Shown in pieces: positions 1-9,989 of a DNA stretch of 64,000 nucleotides. Positions within the stretch are counted from its first letter, which is position 1, and every line of letters begins with the position of its first letter. The stretch is from DASXZH01 sp036502005 (GTDB lineage: Bacteria; Armatimonadota; Fimbriimonadia; Fimbriimonadales; Fimbriimonadaceae), in assembly GCA_036502005.1 (NCBI GenBank), contig DASXZH010000016.1, positions 15,386 to 79,385 on the forward strand. The letters run 5' to 3'. The position numbers and the translations under genes were made by a program. Under the pieces are notes generated by a model that made no database searches, was not told the origin of the DNA, and saw only the letters and a program-made list of their open reading frames with translations.

Positions 1-2
1 AC

Positions 3-31
3 GAAAGGCCAAGCCGCTCGGGCCTCTTTTC
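3..31 (+). terminator. possible intrinsic terminator of an upstream gene
   Basis: AGGCC and GGCCT can form a short stem followed by a T-rich run (CTTTTC). The gene it would end lies outside the window. The stem is only five strong pairs. Confidence 0.35.
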
Positions 32-443
32 TGGTGTGCCGATACCGTCACGCCAGTGATAGTGATCCGCGTAACAACCTCCCGGCCAACGCAACATGGG
101 GGTAGGCATGGCCCTTAAAGCCGAAATAACGTCCGATCTAAAACCTTCCTGATTCGGAATTGCGGCTTCTGGCCCGACCCAAAGGCCGTCGTAGCAGCAT
201 CGGCCCAGGTGCTCCGCAAAATGTCCGTAAAGGCGAGGAGAAACGACGCCGTATGGCTCGGCTTCGATTACATGGATTCTTATATTCATTACTGGTTAGC
301 TATGATTATAAATCAACGCGGGCTGGAAATACATTCTGCCCCCACTAATCCCTTCTCCGGGTCCTCCCGCCAAGCTTTCCCTCAGCACTGGCAACGTCTT
401 CTCAATCCCGCGCGCATTTATGCTCCAACGCACGCGGGTCGCG
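32..443. other. non-coding leader region before the CE15 gene
   Basis: About 410 bp without a convincing gene. Two short overlapping open frames (160-348 and 209-448) have arbitrary, proline- and arginine-rich composition and no ribosome-binding site worth the name, so I leave them out. The stretch around 290-315 is AT-rich compared with its surroundings and may hold the promoter of the downstream operon, but no clear -35/-10 pair stands out. Confidence 0.5.
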
Positions 444-465
444 TTTGATTTATGGTTAAATCAAA
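444..465. promoter_or_regulatory. candidate LacI-type operator, site 1
   Basis: A perfect inverted repeat with 9-bp arms (TTTGATTTA and TAAATCAAA) around TGGT. Its core GATTTA-N4-TAAATC recurs at 10505-10530, 20199-20214 and (one mismatch) 22662-22677, always before xylan genes or the lacI gene. It lies 28 bp before the preferred start of the CE15 gene and overlaps an ATG at 452, which argues that 452 is not the true start. Confidence 0.75.
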
Positions 466-493
466 CCCTAAGGTACAGGAAAACGCCCATCTC

Positions 494-2572
494 ATGAACA
501 ACTTTACAATCGCTTTGCTGGCTCCCGTTTTGGCCGCGGGGTTCGCCGCTCAGTTCGGGCCCCAAGGGCCGCCGCCACCATTTGATGACCACGCAGAGAT
601 GATGAAGCAACTCGGCCTTAAAGCAATAAGACCGGGGCCTGATCCAAACAATCAAACAACCTTTGATGAGGCAACCGCCAACCCGTACAAGGATTCTATG
701 CCAGATCCCCTCAAAATGAATGACGGCACGAAGGTGGTCGATGCCAGCCAGTGGCCAGGCCGCCGGAAAGAGATCCTCGAGCTATTCGAAAAGGAGGTTT
801 ATGGGCGTGTTCCTAAGAATGCGCCACGTGTTAAGTGGGAAGTCACCGGCATCACACCGGGCGTAAGCGGCGGCATTCCAACTCTCACCAAGACACTGAT
901 CGGCCACGTGGACAACCGGATCGACCCCAACGTGAAGGTCGATATCCAGGCCAGTTACACCGTGCCCTCCCACCCAACAGGCAAAGTTCCAATCATCATC
1001 GAGTTTGGATTCAGCGGAGGATTTGCCTTCGGCAATGCGAGTCGGGGCAAACCTTGGACTCAGCAGGCGATTGAGCATGGTTGGGGCTACGGCACCATCG
1101 TTCCGAACTCCGTTCAGCCGGATAACAATCACCTAGAGCTAGGCATTATCGGCCTTTGCAACCGGGGCACGCCGCGAAAGCCGGACGATTGGGGCGCGTT
1201 GCGGGCTTGGGCCTGGGGTCTAAGCAGGCTCGTCGACTATTTTGAGCAGGACAAATCTTCGCAGGTAGACCCGACCAAGGTTGGAATCGAGGGAGTTTCG
1301 CGCTATGGCAAAGCAGCCCTTGTAGCTGAGGCATTCGACCCTCGAATCGCGGTTGGATTCATTGGCTCCTCCGGGGAAGGCGGAGCAAAGTTGCACCGCC
1401 ATATCTACGGCGAAGCGGTTGAGAATCTGGCCGGAGGCGAATTCTACTGGATGGCGGGCAACTTTATCAAGTACGGCGCTTCCGATCCCCCAAAAACAGC
1501 CGCCGATATCCCCGTGGATTCCCACGAGCTGATCGCGCTCTGCGCCCCGAGACCCTGCCTTATCAGCTACGGCCTCGTCGAACACGGCGATGCCAAATGG
1601 GTCGATGCCCACGGAAGTTTTATGGCAGGAGTCCTCGCTGGGCCGGTCTACAGGCTGCTTGGCAAGAAGGATTTCGGAACGCCGGGAGATTATCTGACCG
1701 ATGCTATGCCGCCAGTAAACCAACTCATTGGGGGAGAGCTGGCCTGGCGGCAGCATGATGGCGGCCACGAAGTCACGCCTAACTGGCCCACCTTCTTCGA
1801 GTGGGCTTCTCGATACATCACGGCTCCGCCACTTTCGGAGGATCGCACCCCGGTGCACGTTGCCGCCGATACGCCCGTATCCCGAGCGGACTCAAACTCC
1901 GCAATTGCCCACTTCCAATTGCTTAGAAAAGCCGCCCAGGGCGGAATCGACGTGTATTTTGACGGCGATTCCATAACTCGCCGTTGGGGCTGCAGCGATG
2001 AAGCCTGGAAGCCCATGCTTGCCAACTGGAAAAGCAACTTCTTCGGTTGGAACGCCGCCGACTTTGGCTGGGGTGGAGACACTACCCAGAACATCCTTTG
2101 GAGGCTGAAGAACGGCGAACTGGATGGCGTTCATCCCAAGGTCATCGTGCTGCTGGCGGGCACCAACAACGTCGGTGAGAGGCAAAGCGAGGCCGACGTC
2201 GTTACTAGCATCAAGTCGATAATAGCCACCTGCCAAAACAAGGCGCCGGGAGCGATCATTATCATTACCGCCATCTTCCCCCGCAACGACAACATGGCTT
2301 TCAACCCAAAAATCGAGGCCATAAACAAGCGGCTAAGTGCCTTAGCCGACGGCAAACGGGTGAGATTCCTGAACGTGAACGCGGGGCTAGCGGATTCGAA
2401 CGGGAAGCTCTTCGATGGGATGACGGTCGATAACCTACACCCCTCCGTTAAGGGCTTTCAAGTTTGGGCGGATGGCTTAAAACCCATACTTACCGAACTC
2501 TTGGGACCACCGGCGTCAACCGATCACGCCCCGCCACCAACCGGCGATCCGAGTCAAGCAAGGCGGCGCTAA
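494..2572 (+). CDS. glucuronoyl esterase (CE15) fused to an SGNH/GDSL hydrolase
   Basis: A secreted two-domain esterase. After a signal peptide (from M at 494), the first ~460 residues resemble CE15 glucuronoyl esterases, which cut ester bonds between 4-O-methylglucuronate of xylan and lignin. The nucleophile motif GVSRYGKAA has Ser269 (V replaces the usual C of GCSRxGK), and the HDGGHE segment gives His425. The C-terminal ~200 residues are an SGNH hydrolase: block I DGDSIT (Ser493), GTNN, and the D..H pair in DNLHPS. I chose 494 over the ATG at 452 because 452 lies inside an operator and adds 14 residues before the signal peptide. The stop is 7 bp before GH115, so the two are probably co-transcribed. 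The second domain could be an acetylxylan esterase; its substrate cannot be read from the sequence. Confidence 0.88.
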   Translation: MNNFTIALLAPVLAAGFAAQFGPQGPPPPFDDHAEMMKQLGLKAIRPGPDPNNQTTFDEATANPYKDSMPDPLKMNDGTKVVDASQWPGRRKEILELFEKEVYGRVPKNAPRVKWEVTGITPGVSGGIPTLTKTLIGHVDNRIDPNVKVDIQASYTVPSHPTGKVPIIIEFGFSGGFAFGNASRGKPWTQQAIEHGWGYGTIVPNSVQPDNNHLELGIIGLCNRGTPRKPDDWGALRAWAWGLSRLVDYFEQDKSSQVDPTKVGIEGVSRYGKAALVAEAFDPRIAVGFIGSSGEGGAKLHRHIYGEAVENLAGGEFYWMAGNFIKYGASDPPKTAADIPVDSHELIALCAPRPCLISYGLVEHGDAKWVDAHGSFMAGVLAGPVYRLLGKKDFGTPGDYLTDAMPPVNQLIGGELAWRQHDGGHEVTPNWPTFFEWASRYITAPPLSEDRTPVHVAADTPVSRADSNSAIAHFQLLRKAAQGGIDVYFDGDSITRRWGCSDEAWKPMLANWKSNFFGWNAADFGWGGDTTQNILWRLKNGELDGVHPKVIVLLAGTNNVGERQSEADVVTSIKSIIATCQNKAPGAIIIITAIFPRNDNMAFNPKIEAINKRLSALADGKRVRFLNVNAGLADSNGKLFDGMTVDNLHPSVKGFQVWADGLKPILTELLGPPASTDHAPPPTGDPSQARRR

Positions 2573-2579
2573 GCACAAA

Positions 2580-5405
2580 ATGCATTCGCTAGCCTACTGC
2601 TGCACGGTCGCTGCCGCACTCGGACTGTGCAGCATGGCCCTGGCGATCAAACGCGACAGCATTATCGCGTTCAGCCACGTAACCGGCGGTTTCCCAATCG
2701 TGAGAAACGGCCATGCCATCCCGATTTATGTGGATTCCACCGACTGGCCGGGCGTTGCCCGGGCGGCAAAGGACCTTCAATCGGACATAGCCAAGGTTAC
2801 GCGCGTTGAACCCAACTTCCATTTAGGCAAAGCCCGTCCGACGGAAGCCTGCCTAGTCATCGGCACCCTTGGCAAATCCGACTTGATCGATGACCTCGTC
2901 AAACGTGGCAAGCTGGACGCCACCTTGATCCAAAACAAATTGGAAGCCACGATCAGCCAAGTAGTAGAAAACCCGTGGCCGGGCGTTCACAGGGCATTTG
3001 TGATAGCCGGAAGCGACAAGCGAGGGTCGATCTACGGGACCTATACCCTTAGCGAAGAGGCGGGGGTCTCCCCGTGGTATTGGTGGGCGGACGTTCCCGT
3101 TCAGCAGCACCAAGAGCTCTACGCCAGACCTGGGGTCCACTTCCAAAACTCGCCGGCAGTAAAATACCGCGGCATTTTCATCAACGATGAAGCCCCTTCC
3201 CTCACAAATTGGGTTCACGAGAAGTTTGGCAACTACAACCACAAGTTCTATGAGAAGGTCTTCGAGCTTCTTCTTAGGTTAAAAGCCAACTGCCTTTGGC
3301 CGGCCATGTGGGACAACTGCTTCAGCGAAGATGACCCTCTAAACCCGAAGCTTGCCGATGAATACGGGATCGTCATGGGCACCTCGCATGTCGAACCGAT
3401 GATGCGGGCCGACAAGGAATGGAACCGCGAAGGCTACTCACCGGATGCCTGGAATTACCTAACCCACCCCAAGGAGCTTGAAGATTTCTGGACCCGAGGC
3501 ATCGAGCGAAACAAGCCCTATGAGAGCATTGTAACGGTCGGGATGCGAGGCAAGATCGACACCCCTATGTCGGAAACGGCCAACGTTCAGCTTCTCGAGA
3601 AGATCGTGGCCGCCCAGCGGCAAATCATAGCAGACCATCTGAACAAGAACCTGGAAAAGGTGCCACAGGTTTGGTGCCTTTACAAGGAGGTTCAAGACTA
3701 TTACGAGAAGGGCATGCGAGTCCCGGATGACGTAACCCTACTTTGGGCCGATGACAACTGGGGCAATATCCGCCGCCTTCCGACCTTGGGCGAACGCAAC
3801 CGCAAGGGCGGGGCCGGGGTTTATTACCACTTCGATTACGTGGGTGGACCGCGCAACTACAAGTGGCTCAATACCGTTCAAATCGAGCGCGTTTGGGAGC
3901 AGATGCACCTGGCCTACACAAGCGGCGCTAAACAGATCTGGATCGTCAACGTGGGCAGCATGAAGGTGAAAGAGTTCCCCATGGAGTTCTTCATGCGTTA
4001 CGCCTGGGACCCCGCGAGTTTGGATGCGTCCGATCTTAAGGACTACACCGTGGAGTGGGCCGCGCGCCAGTTTGGCGATGCTCATGCGGCCGAGATCGGT
4101 GAACTCATCGAGACCTACACGAAGTACAACGCAAGAAGGAAGCCCGAGCTTTTGTCGCCCGATACCTACACCCTAACCAACTACAACGAAGCGGAGACGG
4201 TCGTTCAAGACTACAACAACCTTGCCCGTCGGGCTGAAGCGTTAGAACATGAACTGCCCGAAAACTGCCGCGCCGCATACTACGAGCTTGTTGAACACCC
4301 AATCCTAGCCTGCGCGAATCTGAACGACCTCTACGTCTCGGCAGGCAAAAATCAGCTTTATGCCGCGCAAGGCCGCTTCTCGGCCAACTGGTACGCGGGT
4401 CGTGTTAAGGAACTGTTCGGGAGGGACCAAGAGCTGCAAACACGCTTCCACACAATGCTTGGCGGCAAGTGGAACCACATGATGGATCAAACTCACATCG
4501 GCTACACCTCTTGGCAGCAGCCCGATACCAACACGATGCCAGAGCTTCACACGGTTAGCGCAGCTTCCGGATTTGGAGTTGCCGTTGAGGGAGGAGGGGA
4601 CGTCTTGCCGGAGATTAGCGCTTACGGTCCCCAAAGGCGTTGGATCGATGTGTTCTCCCGGGGTGCGGAGCCCTTTTCAGGAACGGTGACGTGCCAAGAG
4701 CCTTGGCTAACGGCTCATAGAGAGCCGCTGCCCGGCGGAGACGTGCGGTTTTGGGTTTCTGCCGATTGGAACCAGGTCCCTGCTGGCATAACCGAAGGGC
4801 AGGTAGTTGTATCGCAGGGTGCGCAAACTTTCTCCGTTAGGGTTCCGATTCAGCCGCGCGTTCGTGGGTTGCATGGCTTTGTTGAAGACGACGGCTATGT
4901 GGCTATCGAAGCCCCCCATTTCGATAAGGCGATAAACGGGGCGGACGCCTATTGGAAACCTTTGCCTAACCTTGGGAAAACTGGTGGGGCCGTTACGGTT
5001 TTTCCTCCAACTGGCGCACCTCAAGACCCCGAACGGGGCGGGATGAGGCTAGAGTACAAGGTTTATCTGTTTAGCAAGGGGCCCCTTTTTGTTGATGCCT
5101 ATTTGTCTCCAACCCAGTTGCTCTGGCCCACCGGCGGCCTGAAATATGGCATCTCGGTAGACGACGAACCGCCTCAAATCGTGAATATCCACCGGCATTA
5201 CACGTATTTCACGCCGTCGTGGGAGAAGTCCGTCGCCGACAACATTATCGTTAAGCAGACGAGCCATAAGATTTCGGGGCCCGGATACCACACGGTGAAG
5301 TTTTGGGCCGTCGACTCGGGGGTTGTGCTCCAGAGGTTAGTTATCGACACGGGTGGCGTGCGGAAAAGTTATCTCGGGCCGCCTGAGAGTGTGAGGTTGC
5401 CATAG
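2580..5405 (+). CDS. GH115 xylan alpha-1,2-glucuronidase
   Basis: A 941-residue secreted protein with a signal peptide of about 22 residues. The family hallmarks are clear: KYRGIFINDEAPSL near residue 200, RLKANCLWPAMWDN, GIVMGTSHVEPM and LLWADDNWGN. Length and the C-terminal beta-rich region (about 640-941) fit full-length GH115 enzymes, which remove (4-O-methyl)glucuronic acid from internal xylose units. It follows the CE15 gene by 7 bp. This pairing is logical because the esterase frees glucuronate from lignin and this enzyme then removes it from xylan. It is followed by repeat-rich DNA with a strong hairpin that may end the transcript. Confidence 0.93.
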   Translation: MHSLAYCCTVAAALGLCSMALAIKRDSIIAFSHVTGGFPIVRNGHAIPIYVDSTDWPGVARAAKDLQSDIAKVTRVEPNFHLGKARPTEACLVIGTLGKSDLIDDLVKRGKLDATLIQNKLEATISQVVENPWPGVHRAFVIAGSDKRGSIYGTYTLSEEAGVSPWYWWADVPVQQHQELYARPGVHFQNSPAVKYRGIFINDEAPSLTNWVHEKFGNYNHKFYEKVFELLLRLKANCLWPAMWDNCFSEDDPLNPKLADEYGIVMGTSHVEPMMRADKEWNREGYSPDAWNYLTHPKELEDFWTRGIERNKPYESIVTVGMRGKIDTPMSETANVQLLEKIVAAQRQIIADHLNKNLEKVPQVWCLYKEVQDYYEKGMRVPDDVTLLWADDNWGNIRRLPTLGERNRKGGAGVYYHFDYVGGPRNYKWLNTVQIERVWEQMHLAYTSGAKQIWIVNVGSMKVKEFPMEFFMRYAWDPASLDASDLKDYTVEWAARQFGDAHAAEIGELIETYTKYNARRKPELLSPDTYTLTNYNEAETVVQDYNNLARRAEALEHELPENCRAAYYELVEHPILACANLNDLYVSAGKNQLYAAQGRFSANWYAGRVKELFGRDQELQTRFHTMLGGKWNHMMDQTHIGYTSWQQPDTNTMPELHTVSAASGFGVAVEGGGDVLPEISAYGPQRRWIDVFSRGAEPFSGTVTCQEPWLTAHREPLPGGDVRFWVSADWNQVPAGITEGQVVVSQGAQTFSVRVPIQPRVRGLHGFVEDDGYVAIEAPHFDKAINGADAYWKPLPNLGKTGGAVTVFPPTGAPQDPERGGMRLEYKVYLFSKGPLFVDAYLSPTQLLWPTGGLKYGISVDDEPPQIVNIHRHYTYFTPSWEKSVADNIIVKQTSHKISGPGYHTVKFWAVDSGVVLQRLVIDTGGVRKSYLGPPESVRLP

Positions 5406-5430
5406 GCTTTCTTACGGTTAGCGCGTCGTC

Positions 5431-5636
5431 AAATCGACAAGCCTTCGCTGGGCCACTTCGTGGCGAGGCTTCGGTTTGTCGATTTGCCTTTTAGGGGTGG
5501 CCGCTTGTTTCCAGGGCTGCGCCTACGCCGCCTGAGGCGGCGTAGGCTTACCCTTCGCTAAGGTATGCCGGCCCTTCAGGCCGCCGGAGTGATGTGTGGC
5601 GAGGCGTGGGTTTGTTGCTTCCTTTTGAAAAGTGGA
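5431..5636. repeat. tandem intergenic repeat, copy 1, with strong hairpin
   Basis: The repeat unit starts at about 5465 and is copied again from 5637 with a period near 172 bp. It contains a 12-bp perfect stem-loop at 5521-5547 (GCCTACGCCGCC, loop TGA, GGCGGCGTAGGC) and a second small hairpin near 5569-5585. Just before it, AAATCGACAA (5431) and TTGTCGATTT (about 5476) form another inverted pair. The hairpin lies about 115 bp after GH115 and could end that transcript. Confidence 0.75.
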
Positions 5637-5815
5637 GAGGCTTCGGTTTGTCGATTTGCCTTTTGGGGGGGGTGGCCGCTTGTTACCAGGGCTGCGCCTA
5701 CGCCGCCTGAGGCGACGTAGGCTTACCCTTCGCTAAGTTATTGCTGGCCCTTCAGGCCGCCGGAGTGATGTGTGGCGAGGCGTGGGTTTGTTGCTTCCTT
5801 TTTGAAAGTGGATGT
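5637..5815. repeat. tandem intergenic repeat, copy 2
   Basis: A near-identical direct copy of 5465-5636. The central hairpin now has one mismatch in the stem (GGCGACGTAGGC), so copy 1 looks like the best preserved. No coding potential. Confidence 0.75.
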
Positions 5816-5845
5816 TTGATTTTTGTGGTGTCCCTGGTCGCTCGG

Positions 5846-5990
5846 GGCCATTTGCCACCCCCTCCAGCTTCGCTCGTTCCTCGCTCCACTGGTTCCCCCT
5901 CCGCTCGGTACGCGGTTTTAGGCTTCCTTACTCGGTAGCTGGGACGAACGAAGCGACCTTACGTCCTCGCATATAGGGGGCACCGGGTCC
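5846..5990. repeat. dispersed intergenic repeat (inverted copy near 38 kb)
   Basis: The reverse complement shares ordered blocks with 37965-38092. A 22-bp block (5965-5986) is identical to 37967-37988, a 16-bp block (5852-5867) is identical to 38055-38070, and a CCGAGCGGA block lies between them. No reading frame is evident. Confidence 0.65.
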
Positions 5991-6030
5991 GCACTGCGAA
6001 ATTGGCTTTCGAGTCTCGTCAGTTTTATTT

Positions 6031-6121
6031 GGGGGGCCGCTACCAGGGCTGCGCCTACGCCGCCTGAAGCGACGTAGGCTTACCCTTCGCTAAGTTATTG
6101 CTGGCCCTTCAGGCCGCCGGC
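6031..6121. repeat. partial third copy of the 172-bp repeat
   Basis: Matches the hairpin half of the units at 5465 and 5637, from GGGCCGCT through the GGCCCTTCAGGCCGCCGG end. The hairpin has two mismatches (GCCTGAAGCGACG). It is separated from copy 2 by the dispersed repeat at 5846-5990. Confidence 0.65.
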
Positions 6122-6623
6122 GGAATGAACCAGGTGCAGGCTTTGCGATCTAGAGAACCTACGAGAAGCTCTATTCAGTTTTCAAGGTGCGATTGTGGCT
6201 GGGGCCGAAGATTCTGGCGGAAGTAATGGCCCTCTTTTGGGCTTATTGTGGCGGAAACTGTCGGATTCTGGCGGGGAAATTCCTACGCCAGAAAGGTGAT
6301 GTTTTGAAGTTATTCGGGCGGTTTGTGGCGGATTATGTCCGTTGGTATAGGTTCAAACTGGGCTGTTTTCATAAAAATTCTTGGATGGCCTTCGACTTTC
6401 GACCTTTGACATTCGACTTTGAGGCGTTCTCGGATAAGTAGACGTATGACGAGGTTGTTAATGATTTCTCATTTTGCGCGGATTGCAAAGACAGGGCGGC
6501 GCTGAGCTGAGACTTTCTCGGCCCATGCCAGCGTCATATTTAAACTCAGCGCGCATGCTATTGCGGATAGGAATAGCCTTGATCCAGTGGACACTGTGGC
6601 GGAAAAGGCGGAATTCAGTCGAG
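6122..6623. other. non-coding gap
   Basis: About 500 bp between the repeats and the decayed minus-strand gene. An 84-codon frame at 6187-6441 has poor start context and runs through a heptamer repeat, so I do not call it. The only structure seen is the single repeat arm at 6389-6426. Confidence 0.45.
6389..6426. repeat. heptamer tandem repeat arm (TTCGACT/TTCGACC type)
   Basis: Degenerate 7-bp units (TTCGACT, TTCGACC, TTTGACA, TTCGACT) in a row. The same motif recurs near 34.6, 56.9 and 63.7 kb. No inverted partner was found nearby. Confidence 0.6.
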
Positions 6624-8164
6624 TTATGGTCGAAGATGCAGAGTGAAATCTAATAGTGCCTCCTTTCGCTTGACGACGACGTTCATTTCACGTTGGTTCG
6701 CCTTCAAAAAATGCACTAACTTAGACATTGGGCCGTTTGCGCCAAGCAGCAACGCTTCGCCAAACGGGTTATCTCCGATTTTAACCAGTTCGTCGCCTTT
6801 CTTTATTCCGGCTTTCGCGGCGGCACTCCCGACGACGATTTGGGGATACGGACTTACCGAATCGTCTTTCTCTAACATCAAACTAATCCCGTAAATGTAA
6901 AGCAGCGAAGCGGGCAGGGACGTGCCAGCTACCGCAGCCCTAGACGCAAATACCCGCCCGACGCAGAAATCGAAGACCACCTTGCCGTTGCCAAAGAAAG
7001 TCCACCCGAGGAGGGGGCGCTTAAATTTTGGGGCAATAATATTGGCAGATTGAAATCTTTGTGCGGTATCGCCAATCACGATTGAATCTATCACTCCCGA
7101 GATAACAGCAGCCGGTCCATCGGACTCAAACGCAGTACTATGATTAATCGGCGCTATATCTGCACTGCTCGCGAGTTGCTCTGGAAAGCCTACTGTGGTA
7201 GTGCCCAAATCTAAGTCAGCCTGATAATGGCGGTTGTTTGCGACGATTGGCACCGAAGGCAGACCGTCTTCATCAGTCGTTATGGGTATTTCGACCACGG
7301 AGGGATCAAAATTTGGATGGGCAGGGAGCTGTAAAATCTTTTCATTCCCGAAATCCAATGTCCTGCTGCCATCCTGATTCATTGTGATAATAGGGCCAAA
7401 AGGAATTATCTTCGGCGCCATGCCTTTTCCGTCAACCTGTGTGCTGTTCGCATCGAACGTCACTTGTGCGTCTGGGGGAAGTAGGTAACTTCCCCCAAAC
7501 GGTAATTTCAGCGCTCGCGTCCAGACATAAAAACTAGTTCCGGAGGTTTCCTTGGTTTCAACAGATCGTAGAAAGCCGGCACAGGGCCCATTGATCCGAG
7601 CCATTTAACATCTTTGAACGGCGAGCAATCACCGTCTGAGCAGATGCCTAAGGTCATCTTGTCGAAGTCGAACTCGAGGCTAGAGCGACTGAGCACATCG
7701 TAACCGAGGATTCCGTCTAGTTGCGGATAGGCGCGTAAAGGGCCAAACACGCCAATCACTGGTTTGACGTGGTCGAAAACGGCACTACTTATGCTAATGG
7801 TCACGGGCTTGCCCCAAAGACAGGCTTTTTCATCTTCAACAGGGCCCGTGAACTTTAATCCGATCGTGCTTGCCTTGGCTGGAGTAATAAACGTGTTGGT
7901 GGCTCCTGAATCAATTGCCATCAAGAGAGACCGCCCCTTGATGGTAACGTTCACGGCAAGCCCGCCGCCGACGTTTAACAGTGGCAGGGCTGAAGAGGCT
8001 TGTTAGAGTCCCTCTACGAGTTCGGCACCAGACCCAACGACCACGCTCGCAACCGCATCCAAGGGCGCTTCACCCGCAATAAACGTAGCGGTATCGAGCG
8101 TAGAAACCTGGTTCGGATGGAACCCTGAAGCTAGCAAACAAACCAACAGAATTGTTTGTATCAT
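6624..8164 (-). pseudogene. decayed secreted retropepsin-like/PDZ protein
   Basis: One ancestral gene now split into three pieces. From ATG at 8164 a signal-peptide-like start runs 53 codons to an in-frame TAA (8003-8005). The same frame resumes with LPLLNVGGG and an aspartyl-protease-like core with the DSGAT motif (about 7954-7508). Then a single-base loss in a T-run (7529-7533 on the plus strand) moves the frame to 6624-7604, which holds a second protease-like lobe (DLGTTTVGF) and a C-terminal PDZ domain (KAGIKKGDELVKIGD). Restoring one T gives a continuous ...PELVFYVWTRALKL... join. Intact relatives would be periplasmic clan AA aspartic peptidases with PDZ. Two lesions favour a true pseudogene, but the frameshift alone could be a sequencing error. 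Confidence 0.75.
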
Positions 8165-8227
8165 AACTACTTGCGTTGAAGCAAAGGGCGAAGCAAGGGG
8201 TCGCCTTTTGCACTAACTATTTTGCGG

Positions 8228-9861
8228 TTAGCCCTTAGGAGTTCCTCCGCCTCCAGGGCCTGAATAACCCGGTATAGGTATATATAGTACTCCGGCCCCA
8301 GAGTTTGTATAGGTGTGCCCATCGATTGTTACACTTTGCCCCGGCTGCAGAGCTATGGTTCCCGGATGACCGTTGCCTCCTCCAGAGCCGCCGCCATTAC
8401 CGCTCTTATGATGTTTGACATGCTTAAGTATCCAATTGACGGCCTTGACCACCTGGCTTAGCCCCATTGATACCAGCCCGCCTTCGATGCCGGTTCCAAT
8501 CTGTTTCTGGGTCGTGCCATTTCCGATTGGAATTTTAACCTTCTGTAGCCCGTCGGGATCGACGCTTTGGAGCGGGGAGTTTTCGCAATAGGAATACCAA
8601 TTGCTTCCTTCTCTGTCTGGGTCGCGAGTTAGAAACCTTCCTACGCTGCAATCGTAATACCGGCATCCCAAAAGCGCAAGGCTCGAGTCGGGATCTGACT
8701 CATAACCTTCCCGACCACAAATCCAAACGGCGTCGGATTCGCGCCTGTGGATGCTACAAGCATTCCAAACGCATCGTACTGATGCGTGTCTGTAACGCTG
8801 GCACTGGAGTTCGAAATCTTGGTAGTTGACCCGAGGCGATCCGCGTGATAAAAGGCGCTGGTCCCGGAGCGACTCTCTGAAACTCCCGGCGTATACTCCG
8901 CGGCGGTGTCGTTCAAAACCGGATCGGTAACGTCAACCCCATCCCGCATGTAGGAGTAAGTTCCCGTGGAATCCGTCTTCCCAACTCGCGTATCGACACC
9001 GTTATAAGTAAACGTATCGGTGACGCTGCTGGGCAGAGTGATCGAAGTTACGCGGTCTTCATAGTCGTAGCTTAAAGTCGTCGTTCCCGCGCCGGTCGTA
9101 ACGCTGGTCGTTCTTCCAGCCGCATCGTAACCGTAAGTTTTTGAACTGGTGGATTGAAGCTTGTCCGCGTTATCGTAGGTGTAGGTATCGGTCACCCCGC
9201 CGAGAACTTTTGTTAAACGGTTGCCGTTGTGATCGTAGGTGTAGCTGGCCGAATAGCCGGTATTGCTTTCACTCGTGATCTGATCAGAATTGTCATATCC
9301 GTAGGTGGTCGTTAGACCATCCACTGTTTTGCTCGATAGATTGCCAACGCCGTCGTAGACGTAGCTTTCGGCCGAGATCGTCCCGCCTAGGCCATCGTAA
9401 TGGGTTAGCGTTAACGGCCGGTTCCTTGTGTCATACGTGTAAGCCGTGTACGCGCCGTTTGCAAATGTCTGCTGGGTTGGACAGCTGGCGTTATCAAAGG
9501 TCCAACTTGTCGTTTCGCTGAATGCGTTGGTGAGCGAAGTTTGCCTTGCATCGTTATCGTAAACGTAGGTAGTTGTGCCCGAACCATCGACAAGGCTCGT
9601 CCTTCGGTTATCGTTGTCATAACCGTAGGTGAGGTTTCCTTCAGGTGTAGTGAGGGCGGTTACTCTGCTCGCGTCATCATAGGTCCAGGTGGAAGTCCCG
9701 GTTGAATCGACCATGGAAGTCTTTCGGTTGGCGTTGTCGTAGCCAAACGTGACGCCTGGCCCAGTCGGATAACTGATCGCCGTGTTACGCCCGGCTGGAT
9801 CGATAGTATAGCTGATGGTTTGGGAGAGCGGATTTGTGTAAGAAACCCCGTGCGACAACAA
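8228..9861 (-). pseudogene. RHS/YD-repeat protein, 3' fragment with frameshift
   Basis: The upstream piece (9861-8641) has about fifteen YD repeats (YDNANR.., YDNDNRRTSL, YTYDHNGNRL) leading to the RHS core (HADRLGSTTKI, YDAFGM, NPTPFGFV). The downstream piece (8671-8228) continues with GCRYYDCSVGRFLTRDP and a variable glycine-rich tail. Adding one C between 8715 and 8716 on the plus strand joins them as FGFVGREGYESDP..LLGCRYYD, so one base has been lost. The 5' end begins with a TTG right after an in-frame TGA and has no signal or N-terminal domain, so the gene is also 5'-truncated. RHS proteins act as polymorphic toxin or surface shells; the tail here (DPDGLQKV onward) is not a toxin I recognise. 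Confidence 0.8.
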
Positions 9862-9989
9862 GAGTTTGGGATTTTCTCACGGATATCGCGGCCAGCGCCG
9901 AAAGAGTGGCTCCAAGGACGGGAAGACCGTATCCAAAGTCGAAGCGGATATGCCGCTTTTTCATAACCCTAATGTAGCGCGTGGCCCGC

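Noticed and set aside
160..448. Two short plus-strand frames before the CE15 gene
   Set aside because: No ribosome-binding site, biased composition and mutual overlap. They lie upstream of the operator in what should be promoter DNA.
1220..1858. 212-codon minus-strand frame inside the CE15 gene
   Set aside because: Shadow of a clear esterase frame.
6187..6441. 84-codon plus-strand frame
   Set aside because: It ends in translated heptamer repeat and lacks a start signal and any family-like pattern.
8228..8671. RHS C-terminal tail as an active polymorphic toxin with immunity gene
   Set aside because: The tail is short and Gly-rich, has no toxin motif, and no immunity-like gene follows. The gene is frameshifted and 5'-truncated.
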